From NCBI RefSeq assembly GCF_000472965.1, contig NZ_AXAU01000026.1, positions 9,099 through 73,098 of the forward strand: 64,000 bases of DNA, read 5' to 3'. A model generated the notes under the pieces. That model saw nothing but the letters and a program-made list of their open reading frames with translations, was not told the origin of the DNA and did not search any database. The position numbers were made by a program, and so were the translations under genes. Shown here piece after piece: positions 30,066-38,052 of the stretch. The stretch's first letter is position 1. The number at the start of each line of letters is the position of its first letter. This stretch comes from Bradyrhizobium murdochi. GTDB taxonomy: Bacteria; Pseudomonadota; Alphaproteobacteria; Rhizobiales; Xanthobacteraceae.

Positions 30066-30851
30066 ATGAATCGTCTTGCCGGCCTTGTCCTGGCCTTCGC
30101 CGTGTCACTGGCAGCCATCCTCTCGCCCGTCGCCGCGCAGGAAAAATCGCTGACCATCTTCGCCGCGGCCTCGATGAAGAATGCGCTCGACGAGATCGAC
30201 GCCGCCTATGCCGCGAAGAGAGGCGTCAAGATCACCGTCAGCTATGCCGCCAGTTCTGCGCTCGCCCGACAGATCGAACAGGGCGGACCGGCCGATATAT
30301 TCATCTCCGCCGATACCGACTGGATGGACTACGCGATCGGGAAGAAGACCATCAACGAACCGAGCCGGATCAATTTGCTCGGCAACAGCATCGTGCTGAT
30401 CGCACCGAAGGATTCCAAAATCGACCAGGTGAACATCGGCCCCGGCTTCGATCTTGCAAAACTCGCCGGCGACGGCCGGATCGCCACCGGCGACGTGAAA
30501 TCCGTGCCCGCCGGCAAATACGCCAAGGCAGCGCTGGAGAAACTCGGCGCATGGCAGGCGGCCGAGCCGAAATTTGCGATGGCCGTTGACGTTCGCGCCG
30601 CGCTGACGCTGGTGGCGCGCGGCGAGGCCGCGCTTGGCATCGTCTATTCCACCGACGCCAAGGCCGAGCCCGGGGTCAAAATCGTCGGCACCTTTCCGGC
30701 CGATTCCCATCCCGCGATCATCTATCCCGTCGCGGCGACGACGATCGCGAAGCCGGAAGCCTCAGACTATCTCGTCTTCCTACGCTCGATCGCGGCGAAG
30801 GGCATCTTTGAAAAACATGGCTTCAAATTCCTCGTCAGCCCGTCAACCTGA
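30066..30851 (+). CDS. modA: Molybdate ABC transporter substrate-binding protein
   Basis: A 261-residue periplasmic protein with signal peptide MNRLAGLVLAFAVSLAAILS and cleavage around PVAAQ. The ModA pattern is present: LTIFAAASMKNALDEI, GGPADIFISADTDWM, SIVLIAPKD and VYSTDAKAEPGVKIVG. It delivers molybdate (possibly tungstate) to ModBC. Start ATG 30066; the frame upstream is leader. The stop overlaps modB (TGATG), so they are coupled. Confidence 0.95.
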   Translation: MNRLAGLVLAFAVSLAAILSPVAAQEKSLTIFAAASMKNALDEIDAAYAAKRGVKITVSYAASSALARQIEQGGPADIFISADTDWMDYAIGKKTINEPSRINLLGNSIVLIAPKDSKIDQVNIGPGFDLAKLAGDGRIATGDVKSVPAGKYAKAALEKLGAWQAAEPKFAMAVDVRAALTLVARGEAALGIVYSTDAKAEPGVKIVGTFPADSHPAIIYPVAATTIAKPEASDYLVFLRSIAAKGIFEKHGFKFLVSPST

Positions 30852-31546
30852 TGTTCGAGATCTCGCCGGCCGAATGGACCGCCATCCTGCTGTCGCTGCG
30901 GGTGGCCATCATCGCAACGCTGGTGGCGACGCCGTTCGGCATCGCGTTGGCGTGGCTGCTGGCGCGGCGTGAGTTCTGGGGCAAATCGGTCCTCGACGCC
31001 CTGGTTCATTTACCGCTGGTGCTGCCACCGGTTGTCACCGGCTATTTGTTGCTGCTGACCTTCGGCCGCCGTGGCCTGGTCGGGGCGTGGCTCGCCGACA
31101 ACCTTGGCATCGTGTTCGCGTTTCGCTGGACCGGCGCCGCGCTTGCCTGCGGCATCATGTCGTTTCCGCTGCTGGTACGGCCGATCCGGCTCTCGATCGA
31201 GGTGGTCGATCGTCGCCTCGAACAGGCGGCAGGCACGCTCGGCGCCGCACCTTGGCAGGTGTTTGCGACGGTAACCCTGCCGCTAGCGCTGCCGGGCGTG
31301 CTGGCCGGCATGGTGCTCGGTTTTGCCAAGGCCATCGGCGAGTTCGGCGCCACCATCACCTTCGTCTCCAACATTCCCGGCGAAACCCAAACCATTTCAT
31401 CGGCGATCTACTCGCTGATCCAAACGCCGGACGGCGATGCCGCGGCCGGACGGCTGGTTGTCGTTTCCACTGTGATCGCGATGGGCGCGCTGATGGCGTC
31501 CGAATGGTTCGCGCGGCGCGCGACCAAACGCCTGCACGGGAATTGA
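30851..31546 (+). CDS. modB: Molybdate ABC transporter permease
   Basis: A 231-residue inner-membrane permease with about five helices. The coupling-helix region LEQAAGTLGAAPWQVFATVTLP and the GFAKAIGEFGATITF motif are typical of ModB. It forms the channel of the ModABC molybdate importer. Start overlaps the modA stop; modC follows three bases after its stop. Confidence 0.94.
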   Translation: MFEISPAEWTAILLSLRVAIIATLVATPFGIALAWLLARREFWGKSVLDALVHLPLVLPPVVTGYLLLLTFGRRGLVGAWLADNLGIVFAFRWTGAALACGIMSFPLLVRPIRLSIEVVDRRLEQAAGTLGAAPWQVFATVTLPLALPGVLAGMVLGFAKAIGEFGATITFVSNIPGETQTISSAIYSLIQTPDGDAAAGRLVVVSTVIAMGALMASEWFARRATKRLHGN

Positions 31547-31549
31547 CCG

Positions 31550-32209
31550 ATGCTGCGCGTTGACGTCACCAAGCAACTCGGCGAATTCTCGCTTGAGGCT
31601 TCCTTCGAAAGCCAGGGCCGCGTCACCGGCCTGTTCGGCGCATCCGGCGCCGGCAAGACCTCGCTGATCAACATGATCGCAGGGCTCTTGCGGCCCGATC
31701 GCGGCATCATCGCACTCGACGATGAGATGCTCGACGATACTTCCGCAGGCGTCCACGTGCCGCCGCACCGGCGCCGGATCGGCTACGTGTTTCAGGACGC
31801 CCGGCTGCTTCCGCATCTCGACGTGCGGCAAAACCTCGACTACGGCCGGCGCATGAACCGCCTCGCGGCGGATCCCGCGCAATTCACGCGCATCACCGAC
31901 CTGCTCGATATCGGCCATCTGCTCGATCGCCGACCGGGAAAACTCTCCGGCGGCGAGCGCCAGCGCGTCGCGCTCGGCCGCGCGCTGTTATCGAAGCCGC
32001 GGCTGTTGCTGCTGGACGAGCCGCTGGGATCGCTCGACGAAGGCCGCAAGGAGGAAATCCTGCCCTATTTGGTGCGGCTGCGCGACGAAGGCATCCCCAT
32101 GGTCTATGTCAGCCACGACGCGGCCGAGCTACGCCAGCTCGCAACCCAGATCGTGATGCTCAAGCGCGGCCGCGTCACCGCGCTCGGCGGCGTCAAGGTG
32201 CTGACGTAG
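31550..32209 (+). CDS. modC: Molybdate ABC transporter ATP-binding protein, short form
   Basis: A 219-residue ATPase. Walker A GASGAGKT (near residue 30), Q-loop VFQDARLLPHL, signature LSGGERQRVAL, Walker B LLLLDEPLGSLD and switch VSHDAAEL are complete. It ends after the nucleotide-binding domain, so it lacks the roughly 120-residue C-terminal TOBE/MOP molybdate-binding region of standard ModC (about 350 residues). Molybdate feedback through that domain is thus absent. No modE is nearby. Confidence 0.9.
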   Translation: MLRVDVTKQLGEFSLEASFESQGRVTGLFGASGAGKTSLINMIAGLLRPDRGIIALDDEMLDDTSAGVHVPPHRRRIGYVFQDARLLPHLDVRQNLDYGRRMNRLAADPAQFTRITDLLDIGHLLDRRPGKLSGGERQRVALGRALLSKPRLLLLDEPLGSLDEGRKEEILPYLVRLRDEGIPMVYVSHDAAELRQLATQIVMLKRGRVTALGGVKVLT

Positions 32210-32246
32210 GCAGCGTGAATTAAGTGCGGCCGCGACGGGACCGCCC

Positions 32247-32393
32247 CCTCTCCCGCTTGCGGGGGAGGGCCGGGGTGGGGGTGTCTCCACGAGTCGCACT
32301 GTTCGCGTGGCCAGTCACACTATTCGTGTGGAGAGAGCCCCCACCCGGATCGCATCTACGATGCGATCCGACCTCCCCCGCAAGCGGGAGAGG
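32247..32393. repeat. Palindromic GC-rich repeat (R3), full copy
   Basis: CCTCTCCCGCTTGCGGGGGA is inverted at the far end as TCCCCCGCAAGCGGGAGAGG, giving about 20-bp arms around a 100-bp centre that contains an inner GATCGCATC..GATGCGATC palindrome. It lies between modC and the ilvD stop. A partial relative starts the window (1-80). Confidence 0.8.
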
Positions 32394-32414
32394 TAAGAAA
32401 GCCCGCGCAAGATT

Positions 32415-34259
32415 TCACTCCGGCACGATGCGCACCGCACCGCGGGCGGCGCTCGTGGTCAGCGCGGCATAGGCTTTCAGCGCCATCGACACGTTGCGGC
32501 TGCGCTTCTTGGCGGGCTTCCAAGCGTCCGCCCCGCGGGCCAGCATGGCTTCGCGGCGCTTCGCCAGCGTCGCGTCATCCACCGCCAGGCTGATCGAGCG
32601 CGCGGGGATGTCGATCTTGATCAGATCGCTGTCTTCCACGAGACCGATCAGGCCACCTTCAGCCGCTTCCGGCGAAATGTGTCCGATCGACAGGCCCGAG
32701 GAGCCGCCGGAGAACCGGCCATCGGTGATCAGCGCGCAGACTTTTCCAAGCCCTTTCGACTTCAAATAACTCGTCGGATACAGCATCTCCTGCATGCCGG
32801 GGCCGCCGCGGGGTCCTTCATAGCGGACCACGACGACGTCGCCGGCCTTGATCTTGCCGCCCAAAATACCTTCGACCGCGGCATCCTGGCTTTCAAAAAT
32901 CCGCGCCGGTCCTTCGAACTTCAAAATGCTCTCGTCGACGCCTGCCGTCTTCACGATACAGCCGTCGAGCGCGAGGTTGCCCGAGAGCACCGCGAGGCCG
33001 CCATCCTTGGAGAAAGCGTGCGCGGCGTCGCGGATGCAGCCGGTGGCGCGGTCGGTATCGAGTTCCTCGAACCGGCGCTCCTGGCTGAACGCGACCTGGG
33101 TCGGCACATTGCCCGGCGCCGCCGTGAAGAACTTGCGGACGCTTTCGCTCTTGGTCTGCTTGATATCCCAGCGGCTCAGCGCGTCCTCCAGCGTCTTGGA
33201 GTGAACCATCGGCAGACCACGGTTGAGCAGCCCGGCGCGGTCGAGTTCGCCGAGGATGGCCATGATGCCGCCGGCGCGGTGCACATCTTCCAGATGCACG
33301 TCCGCCACCGACGGTGCGACCTTGCACAGCACCGGAACGCGCCGCGACAAGCGGTCGATGTCCTGCATCGTGAACGGCACCTTGCCCTCGTAAGCCGCCG
33401 CCAGCAGATGCAGCACCGTGTTGGTCGAGCCGCCCATGGCGATGTCGAGCGTCATCGCGTTCTCGAACGCCTTGAAGTTTGCAATCGTCCGCGGCAGTGC
33501 GGTTTCGTCCTCCTGCTCGTAATATCGCCGCGCCAGATCGACGATCAGGTGCCCGGCCTCGACGAACAAACCCTTGCGATCGGCATGCGTCGCCAGCACC
33601 GAGCCGTTACCCGGCAGCGCCAAGCCAAGCGCCTCGGTCAGGCAGTTCATGGAATTGGCGGTGAACATGCCCGAGCACGAACCACAGGTCGGGCACGCCG
33701 AGCGCTCGATCACCTCCACGTCGGCATCGCTGACATTGCTGTCGGCGGCTGCGACCATGGCATCGATCAGGTCGACCGCGCGGATCGTGCCCTTGAGGTT
33801 GACCTTGCCTGATTCCATCGGGCCGCCGGAGACGAACACCGTCGGGATGTTGATGCGCAGCGCCGCCATCAGCATGCCGGGCGTGATCTTGTCGCAGTTG
33901 GAGATACAGACCATCGCGTCGGCGCAATGCGCATTGACCATGTACTCGACGCTGTCGGCGATGATTTCGCGCGACGGCAGGCTGTAGAGCATGCCGTCAT
34001 GGCCCATCGCGATGCCGTCATCGACCGCGATGGTGTTGAACTCCTTGGCGACGCCGCCCGCCTTCTCGATCTCGCGCGCGACGAGTTGGCCGAGGTCCTT
34101 CAGGTGCACGTGGCCGGGCACGAACTGGGTGAAGGAATTGACCACCGCAATGATCGGCTTGCCAAAGTCCTCGTTCTTCATGCCGGTGGCGCGCCAGAGG
34201 CCGCGGGCGCCCGCCATGTTGCGGCCGTGAGTCGTGGTTCGGGAGCGATAGGCGGGCAT
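32415..34259 (-). CDS. ilvD: Dihydroxy-acid dehydratase
   Basis: A 614-residue iron-sulphur enzyme of branched-chain amino-acid synthesis, converting dihydroxy-isovalerate or -methylvalerate to the keto acid. Cluster ligands C122 (NCDKITPGML) and C194 (CPTCGSCSGMFTANSMN) are present, together with the acidic site AVDDGIAMGHDGM. Length matches the E. coli-type enzyme. No ilv neighbours; it is monocistronic between two palindromic repeats. Confidence 0.96.
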   Translation of the reverse strand: MPAYRSRTTTHGRNMAGARGLWRATGMKNEDFGKPIIAVVNSFTQFVPGHVHLKDLGQLVAREIEKAGGVAKEFNTIAVDDGIAMGHDGMLYSLPSREIIADSVEYMVNAHCADAMVCISNCDKITPGMLMAALRINIPTVFVSGGPMESGKVNLKGTIRAVDLIDAMVAAADSNVSDADVEVIERSACPTCGSCSGMFTANSMNCLTEALGLALPGNGSVLATHADRKGLFVEAGHLIVDLARRYYEQEDETALPRTIANFKAFENAMTLDIAMGGSTNTVLHLLAAAYEGKVPFTMQDIDRLSRRVPVLCKVAPSVADVHLEDVHRAGGIMAILGELDRAGLLNRGLPMVHSKTLEDALSRWDIKQTKSESVRKFFTAAPGNVPTQVAFSQERRFEELDTDRATGCIRDAAHAFSKDGGLAVLSGNLALDGCIVKTAGVDESILKFEGPARIFESQDAAVEGILGGKIKAGDVVVVRYEGPRGGPGMQEMLYPTSYLKSKGLGKVCALITDGRFSGGSSGLSIGHISPEAAEGGLIGLVEDSDLIKIDIPARSISLAVDDATLAKRREAMLARGADAWKPAKKRSRNVSMALKAYAALTTSAARGAVRIVPE

Positions 34260-34394
34260 GATCTATCCTTTTGGAAGCGGGAAAGGCGTCTTTTAGACGG
34301 TAAGCCCGGCCGCTTAAAGCGGCTTGGTGCAGGGTCGCCATGCGCGGGCATGCTAAAAACGGGACAGGGACCAGCCGCCCTGCCCCGGCTACCG

Positions 34395-34536
34395 CTAGTT
34401 CTACTGCGTTCGCCGCTCAAACTCCTCATCCTGAGGAGCCCGCGGAGCGGGCGTCTCGAAGGATGTAGGCCACAGGCCGGGCCTCATGGTTCGAGACGCG
34501 CTTCGCGCTCCTCACCATGAGGGTCAGTAGAACTAG
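34395..34536 (-). repeat. Palindromic repeat family R1, copy C (inverted)
   Basis: The full-length version, with outer CTAGTTCTACTG (34395) inverted as CAGTAGAACTAG (34525-34536). Inside are CTCCTCATCCTGAGGAGC, CTCGAAGGATG and CTCATGGTTCGAGACGC..CCTCACCATGAGG. The last bases supply the stop codon (CTA on plus, TAG on minus) of the CoA transferase gene. Confidence 0.85.
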
Positions 34537-35726
34537 ACGACCTCGCGCGCGCGCAGTTCCGCGATCGCCTTCGTGTCATAGCCGAGCGAAGCCAGCACCT
34601 CGTCGGTGTGGGCGCCGAGCGCGGGCGCCATGTGGTCGAGCCTTCCGCCGCCATGGGCGAGCTGAAAGCCGCTGCCGGCAAAGCGCAGGCGGCCATAGGG
34701 CGTATCGATCTCCTGAATGGCGCCGCGCGCGGCGATCTGCGGGTGGTTGATCACCTCCTCGATCTTCCAGATGCTGGCACAGGGCGCGCCTGCGGCTTCC
34801 AGGAGCTTTTCCCACTCGCGTGGGTCCTTCCTGGACAGCGCCTCCTCGATGATGGCCCGCAGCGCCGGCTCGTTTTCCTGACGGGCAAACCAGTCAGCAA
34901 AGCGGGAATCCTCAAGCGCATCGGCGCGGCCGAGCGCGGTCATCAAGGCGCGGTATTGCTTCTCGCTGTTGACGGCGAGCAGCAGATAGCCGTCGCCGGC
35001 CTTGAACAAATTGGCGGTCGGCCTTCGGCTCACGGCCTGATTGCCGGAAAGCTGCTGGCGGTGGCCGGCGACCGAATAGTCCGCGACCTGCCCGGACAGA
35101 AACGCCAGCGTCGCCTCCAGCATGGAGACGTCAACCAACTGGCCTTTGCCGGTATGGATGCGCTGGAACAGTGCGCTCGACACACCAAAGGCTGCGGTCG
35201 CTCCCGACAGCACGTCGCAAACCGCAAAGCCCGCCCGCGTCGGCCCGGTCTCAGGATGGCCGGTGATCGACATGATGCCTGATAGCGCCTGGATTTTGCC
35301 GTCATAGCCGGCGCCCAGCCGTTCCGGCCCGGTCTGGCCGAAGCCGGAAATGGCGCAATAGATCAGCCGCGGATTGATCTCAGACAGCGCGGCATAGCCG
35401 ATGCCGAGCTTGTCCATCACGCCGGGGCGGAAATTCTCCATCACCACGTCGGCCTGGGCGGCGAGCTGCTTGACGATGGTGATCGCTTCCGGTCTCGAGA
35501 GATCGAGGGTGAGGCTGCGCTTGTTGCCGTTGATCGCCTGCCAGCCCGGCGCGAGCCCGCGTTCAGCCCATTCGCGGCTCAGCGGCGTGCGGCGCATATC
35601 CTCGCCCTCGCGCCGCTCCACCTTGATGACGTCGGCCCCGAGCAGCGCGAGCTGGTAACTCGCATAGGGGCCAGCCAGCACTTGCGTGAAGTCGAGAATC
35701 TTCACGCCTTCGAACGGTCGGGTCAA
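34533..35726 (-). CDS. CaiB/BaiF family (class III) CoA transferase
   Basis: A 397-residue enzyme moving CoA between carboxylic acids. The N-terminal GVKILDFTQVLAGPYASYQL, the NGNKRSLTLDL region and the catalytic aspartate D171 (FAVCDVLSG) are all as in formyl-CoA transferase relatives. Substrates are unknown. It is on the same strand as the GrdB-like gene upstream, but an R3-like palindrome of about 150 bp intervenes. The stop codon lies in the R1 element downstream. Confidence 0.88.
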   Translation of the reverse strand: MTRPFEGVKILDFTQVLAGPYASYQLALLGADVIKVERREGEDMRRTPLSREWAERGLAPGWQAINGNKRSLTLDLSRPEAITIVKQLAAQADVVMENFRPGVMDKLGIGYAALSEINPRLIYCAISGFGQTGPERLGAGYDGKIQALSGIMSITGHPETGPTRAGFAVCDVLSGATAAFGVSSALFQRIHTGKGQLVDVSMLEATLAFLSGQVADYSVAGHRQQLSGNQAVSRRPTANLFKAGDGYLLLAVNSEKQYRALMTALGRADALEDSRFADWFARQENEPALRAIIEEALSRKDPREWEKLLEAAGAPCASIWKIEEVINHPQIAARGAIQEIDTPYGRLRFAGSGFQLAHGGGRLDHMAPALGAHTDEVLASLGYDTKAIAELRAREVV

Positions 35727-35750
35727 AGGGGTATCCTCCTGCGTTTTCTT

Positions 35751-35902
35751 CTTCCCTCTCCCCTTGTGGGAGAGGGTGGACGCGATGCGAAGCGTCGCGG
35801 ACGGGTGAGGGGTCTGTCTCGGCGAACACCGAATGCGCGGTTAGATACCCCTCATCCGGCAGCCTTCGGCTGCCACCTTCTCCCACAAGGGGAGAAGGGA
35901 AG
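35751..35902. repeat. Palindromic repeat (R3-like) between CoA transferase and GrdB-like genes
   Basis: CTTCCCTCTCCCCTTGTGGG is mirrored by CCCACAAGGGGAGAAGGGAA at the far end, giving about 30-bp imperfect arms. The centre contains GACGCGATGCGAAGCGTCGC and CGGCAGCCTTCGGCTGCC palindromes. Same general plan as the 32247 element but a different sequence. Confidence 0.75.
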
Positions 35903-35909
35903 TAGCCCG

Positions 35910-36839
35910 TCACGCCGCGCGGTTGCCGCGCGCGATCTCTTTCTGCCTGTCGAATTCAGCCCGGCGACGTGCTAGTTCTTCCGGGCTCATCTGCGAGACG
36001 TTGTTGTAGTCTAGCTTCCAGGAAGCATCCTCGCTCCAGCGCAACGGCGACTGCATCGTGGTGCGCGCGCCGGGCGCGGACTCGAGTAGCCGCAGCGCCA
36101 GTTCGAGCGTCAGCGCCTGCGACTCCACATCATGCGGCTTGCCGGCGGAATTGCCGAGCGGGAAATCCGAAAACAGGAAACGCGGCGCGGCGGCATGTTC
36201 GACGATATCCTTGGCGCAGCCCATCACCACGGTGGCGATGCCGTTGGCCTCGAGGTGGCGCGCGACCAGAGCAGAGGTCTGATGGCAGACCGGGCAGTTC
36301 GGCACGATCACGGCGGCATCGACCTTGTCGGCGAGGCAGCGGGCGAGGATGTCGGGCGCGTCGACCTCGATGGTGACGCGGTGACTGCGATTGGTCGGCG
36401 CTCCGAAGAAGCGCGGCGCGACCTCGCCGATCCGTCCCGCGGCGGCGGCCTTCAGAAGCTGCGGCAGCGGAAACCAGGTGCCGCTGTCGGTTGCCGTGGT
36501 GTGCTTGCGGTCGTAGCCGATATGCGAGATGCGCAAATCGTGCTCTTTCGAAGTGTCGCCGTCATAGACCTGGTAGAACTTGGCGCTGCCGTTGTACGCC
36601 GCGCCCGATCCCTGATCGCCCTTGGTGGGATCATATTGGGCGGCCGTGGTGACGATGGTGACGCGCGATTGCGCGAGCGGCTTTTTCAGCGACTGGAACG
36701 GCGCGTCGACATAATGCGCCCAGCGGTAGGGCGTGGTGTAGCCAATCGCCGCGTAGTAGTCGCGGGTCCGCTGCATATAGGGAACGGGAGAATCATAATC
36801 GGGCGCAAAGCCGAGCTGGTCGTCAGAGGGGCCGGACAT
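35910..36839 (-). CDS. GrdB/PrdB-like reductase family protein with CxxC in place of selenocysteine
   Basis: A 309-residue protein resembling the glycine/sarcosine/betaine/proline reductase B subunit. Recognisable pieces are HDLRISHIGYDRKHT (about residues 100-114) and VPNCPVCHQTSALVARHLE (180-198), followed by IATVVMG. The usual selenocysteine position is replaced by a cysteine pair, C182 and C185. Strict-anaerobe Grd partners are absent, so its reaction is unknown. It precedes the CoA transferase on the same strand. Family assignment is from motif memory only. Confidence 0.6.
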   Translation of the reverse strand: MSGPSDDQLGFAPDYDSPVPYMQRTRDYYAAIGYTTPYRWAHYVDAPFQSLKKPLAQSRVTIVTTAAQYDPTKGDQGSGAAYNGSAKFYQVYDGDTSKEHDLRISHIGYDRKHTTATDSGTWFPLPQLLKAAAAGRIGEVAPRFFGAPTNRSHRVTIEVDAPDILARCLADKVDAAVIVPNCPVCHQTSALVARHLEANGIATVVMGCAKDIVEHAAAPRFLFSDFPLGNSAGKPHDVESQALTLELALRLLESAPGARTTMQSPLRWSEDASWKLDYNNVSQMSPEELARRRAEFDRQKEIARGNRAA

Positions 36840-37117
36840 TGTTGTGTCTCTCCTGCGTTTCCACCGTGCGGCCGTGAAGCGGCCGTTCCCCGCAGGCTAA
36901 TGACACTCGGTTCATTCCTCAACTGCGGATATTGCATCAGAGGAGCGCAGGATCGCGCTTCTTGACCGCATTGGCAAAGGGCGGAATGCCACTGAACGCT
37001 TGCTGCGTGCTGTAGGTCACACCTGAACGCGCGTTCACAAAAAACCCTCGAACTTTCTCCGTACGCGGCGCGTCTCAAGGGCATAGCAGGCAATCACGCC
37101 TGGATTGGAGAATGTAA

Positions 37118-37402
37118 ATGTTTCGTAACATTACCCTCGCTGCCGTCGCCGCCATTGCCATGACCGCGGCTGCGGTCGCACCGGCGTCCGCCGGCGGCAA
37201 GCATGGTGGCCATCATGGCCACGGTCACGGTCATCATGGCCATGGTCATCACGGCCACGGTCATCATGGCCATCATGCGCATGGTCACTGGGGCCATCGC
37301 CACTTTGGAACGTCGTTCTATGTCGGCGGAAGCTGCTACAAGACCATCTTCACCAAGTATGGTCCGCGCACCGTGTACGTCTGCGCTCCCTACATCTATT
37401 GA
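37118..37402 (+). CDS. Secreted His/Gly-rich repeat protein
   Basis: A 94-residue protein: signal peptide (MFRNITLAAVAAIAMTAAAV, cleavage near ASAGG), then about 40 residues of (G)HHGHGH-type repeats, then a short tail with two cysteines (GGSCYKTIF and YVCAPYIY). It probably binds nickel, zinc or copper in the periplasm. The DNA has catcatggccatgg units, so the array may vary in length. An intrinsic terminator follows. Confidence 0.75.
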   Translation: MFRNITLAAVAAIAMTAAAVAPASAGGKHGGHHGHGHGHHGHGHHGHGHHGHHAHGHWGHRHFGTSFYVGGSCYKTIFTKYGPRTVYVCAPYIY

Positions 37403-37423
37403 GAGCGCATAGTACATGACGGG

Positions 37424-37455
37424 AAGGCCTCAGCCGACGGCTGGGGCCTTTTTTC
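37424..37455 (+). terminator. Intrinsic terminator after the His-rich gene
   Basis: AAGGCCTCAGCC (37424-37435) pairs with GGCTGGGGCCTT (37439-37450), one wobble pair, loop of three bases, followed by TTTTTTCG. This is a textbook stem plus T-tract on the plus strand. Confidence 0.88.
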
Positions 37456-37492
37456 GTTCGCTCAATCGCCCCATTAGCCACCGGCTTTCGAT

Positions 37493-37518
37493 GGAACTGA
37501 AGAGCTTGAGAACTCGTT
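37493..37518 (+). promoter_or_regulatory. EcfG (general stress sigma) promoter candidate for dodecin
   Basis: GGAAC (37493-37497), 17 bases, then CGTT (37515-37518). This exactly matches the alphaproteobacterial EcfG pattern GGAAC-N16/17-CGTT, about 80 bp before the dodecin start. It implies dodecin belongs to the PhyR/EcfG stress regulon. Confidence 0.6.
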
Positions 37519-37597
37519 CAGAATGGACGCGCTCCTGATCGCATCAGAACGTTGAGCAGGAGGAAGTAGGCACCAATCGCCGCAACGGAGGTTTGCA

Positions 37598-37825
37598 ATG
37601 CCCAGTACCGCTGGAACGACGGATCACGTTTACAAGATCCTGGATCTCGCCGGATCGTCCGAAAAAAGCATCGAGGATGCCATTCAGAACGCCATTACCC
37701 GCGCATCAAAGACCATTCGCGAATTGAAATGGTTCGAGGTCGTGCAGACCAGAGGCCATATCGAAAATGGGTCGGTTCGCCACTACCAGGTCACCTTGCG
37801 AGTCGGATTTACGCTGGAGGAGTAA
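37598..37825 (+). CDS. Dodecin-family protein
   Basis: A 75-residue dodecin: DHVYKILDLAGSSEKSIEDAI then LKWFEVVQTRGHIENG and the terminal YQVTLRVGFTLEE. Dodecins form hollow 12-mers that store flavin (or CoA-linked flavin) and buffer free FMN. A CGGAGG-type ribosome site precedes ATG 37598. An EcfG-like promoter lies upstream and an R1 repeat just downstream. Confidence 0.92.
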   Translation: MPSTAGTTDHVYKILDLAGSSEKSIEDAIQNAITRASKTIRELKWFEVVQTRGHIENGSVRHYQVTLRVGFTLEE

Positions 37826-37881
37826 CTCTGGCGCAACGCGCGCCCTGCGTCGAATCCAAACGGCGCGCTCTGCGACGGACC

Positions 37882-38033
37882 CTAGTTGTACTACGTCATA
37901 GCTGCTCACCCCTCATCCTGAGGAGCCCGCGAGAAGCGGGCGTCTCGAAGGATGCGGGCCACAGACGGGCCTCATGGTTCGAGACGCGCTTCGCGCTCCT
38001 CACCATGAGGGACTTATGACGCAGTAAGGCTAG
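37882..38033 (-). repeat. Palindromic repeat family R1, copy D (inverted)
   Basis: Starts CTAGTTGTACTACGTCAT and ends ATGACGCAGTAAGGCTAG; inside are CCCCTCATCCTGAGGAGCC, GTCTCGAAGGATG and CTCATGGTTCGAGACGCG..CCTCACCATGAGGG. It lies between the convergent dodecin and antiporter genes. Confidence 0.85.
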
Positions 38034-38052
38034 CGAAAGAGTGTTGTGGCGA

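Noticed and set aside
32679..33812. A 377-codon open frame opposite ilvD
   Set aside because: Antisense shadow of ilvD with no recognisable domain.
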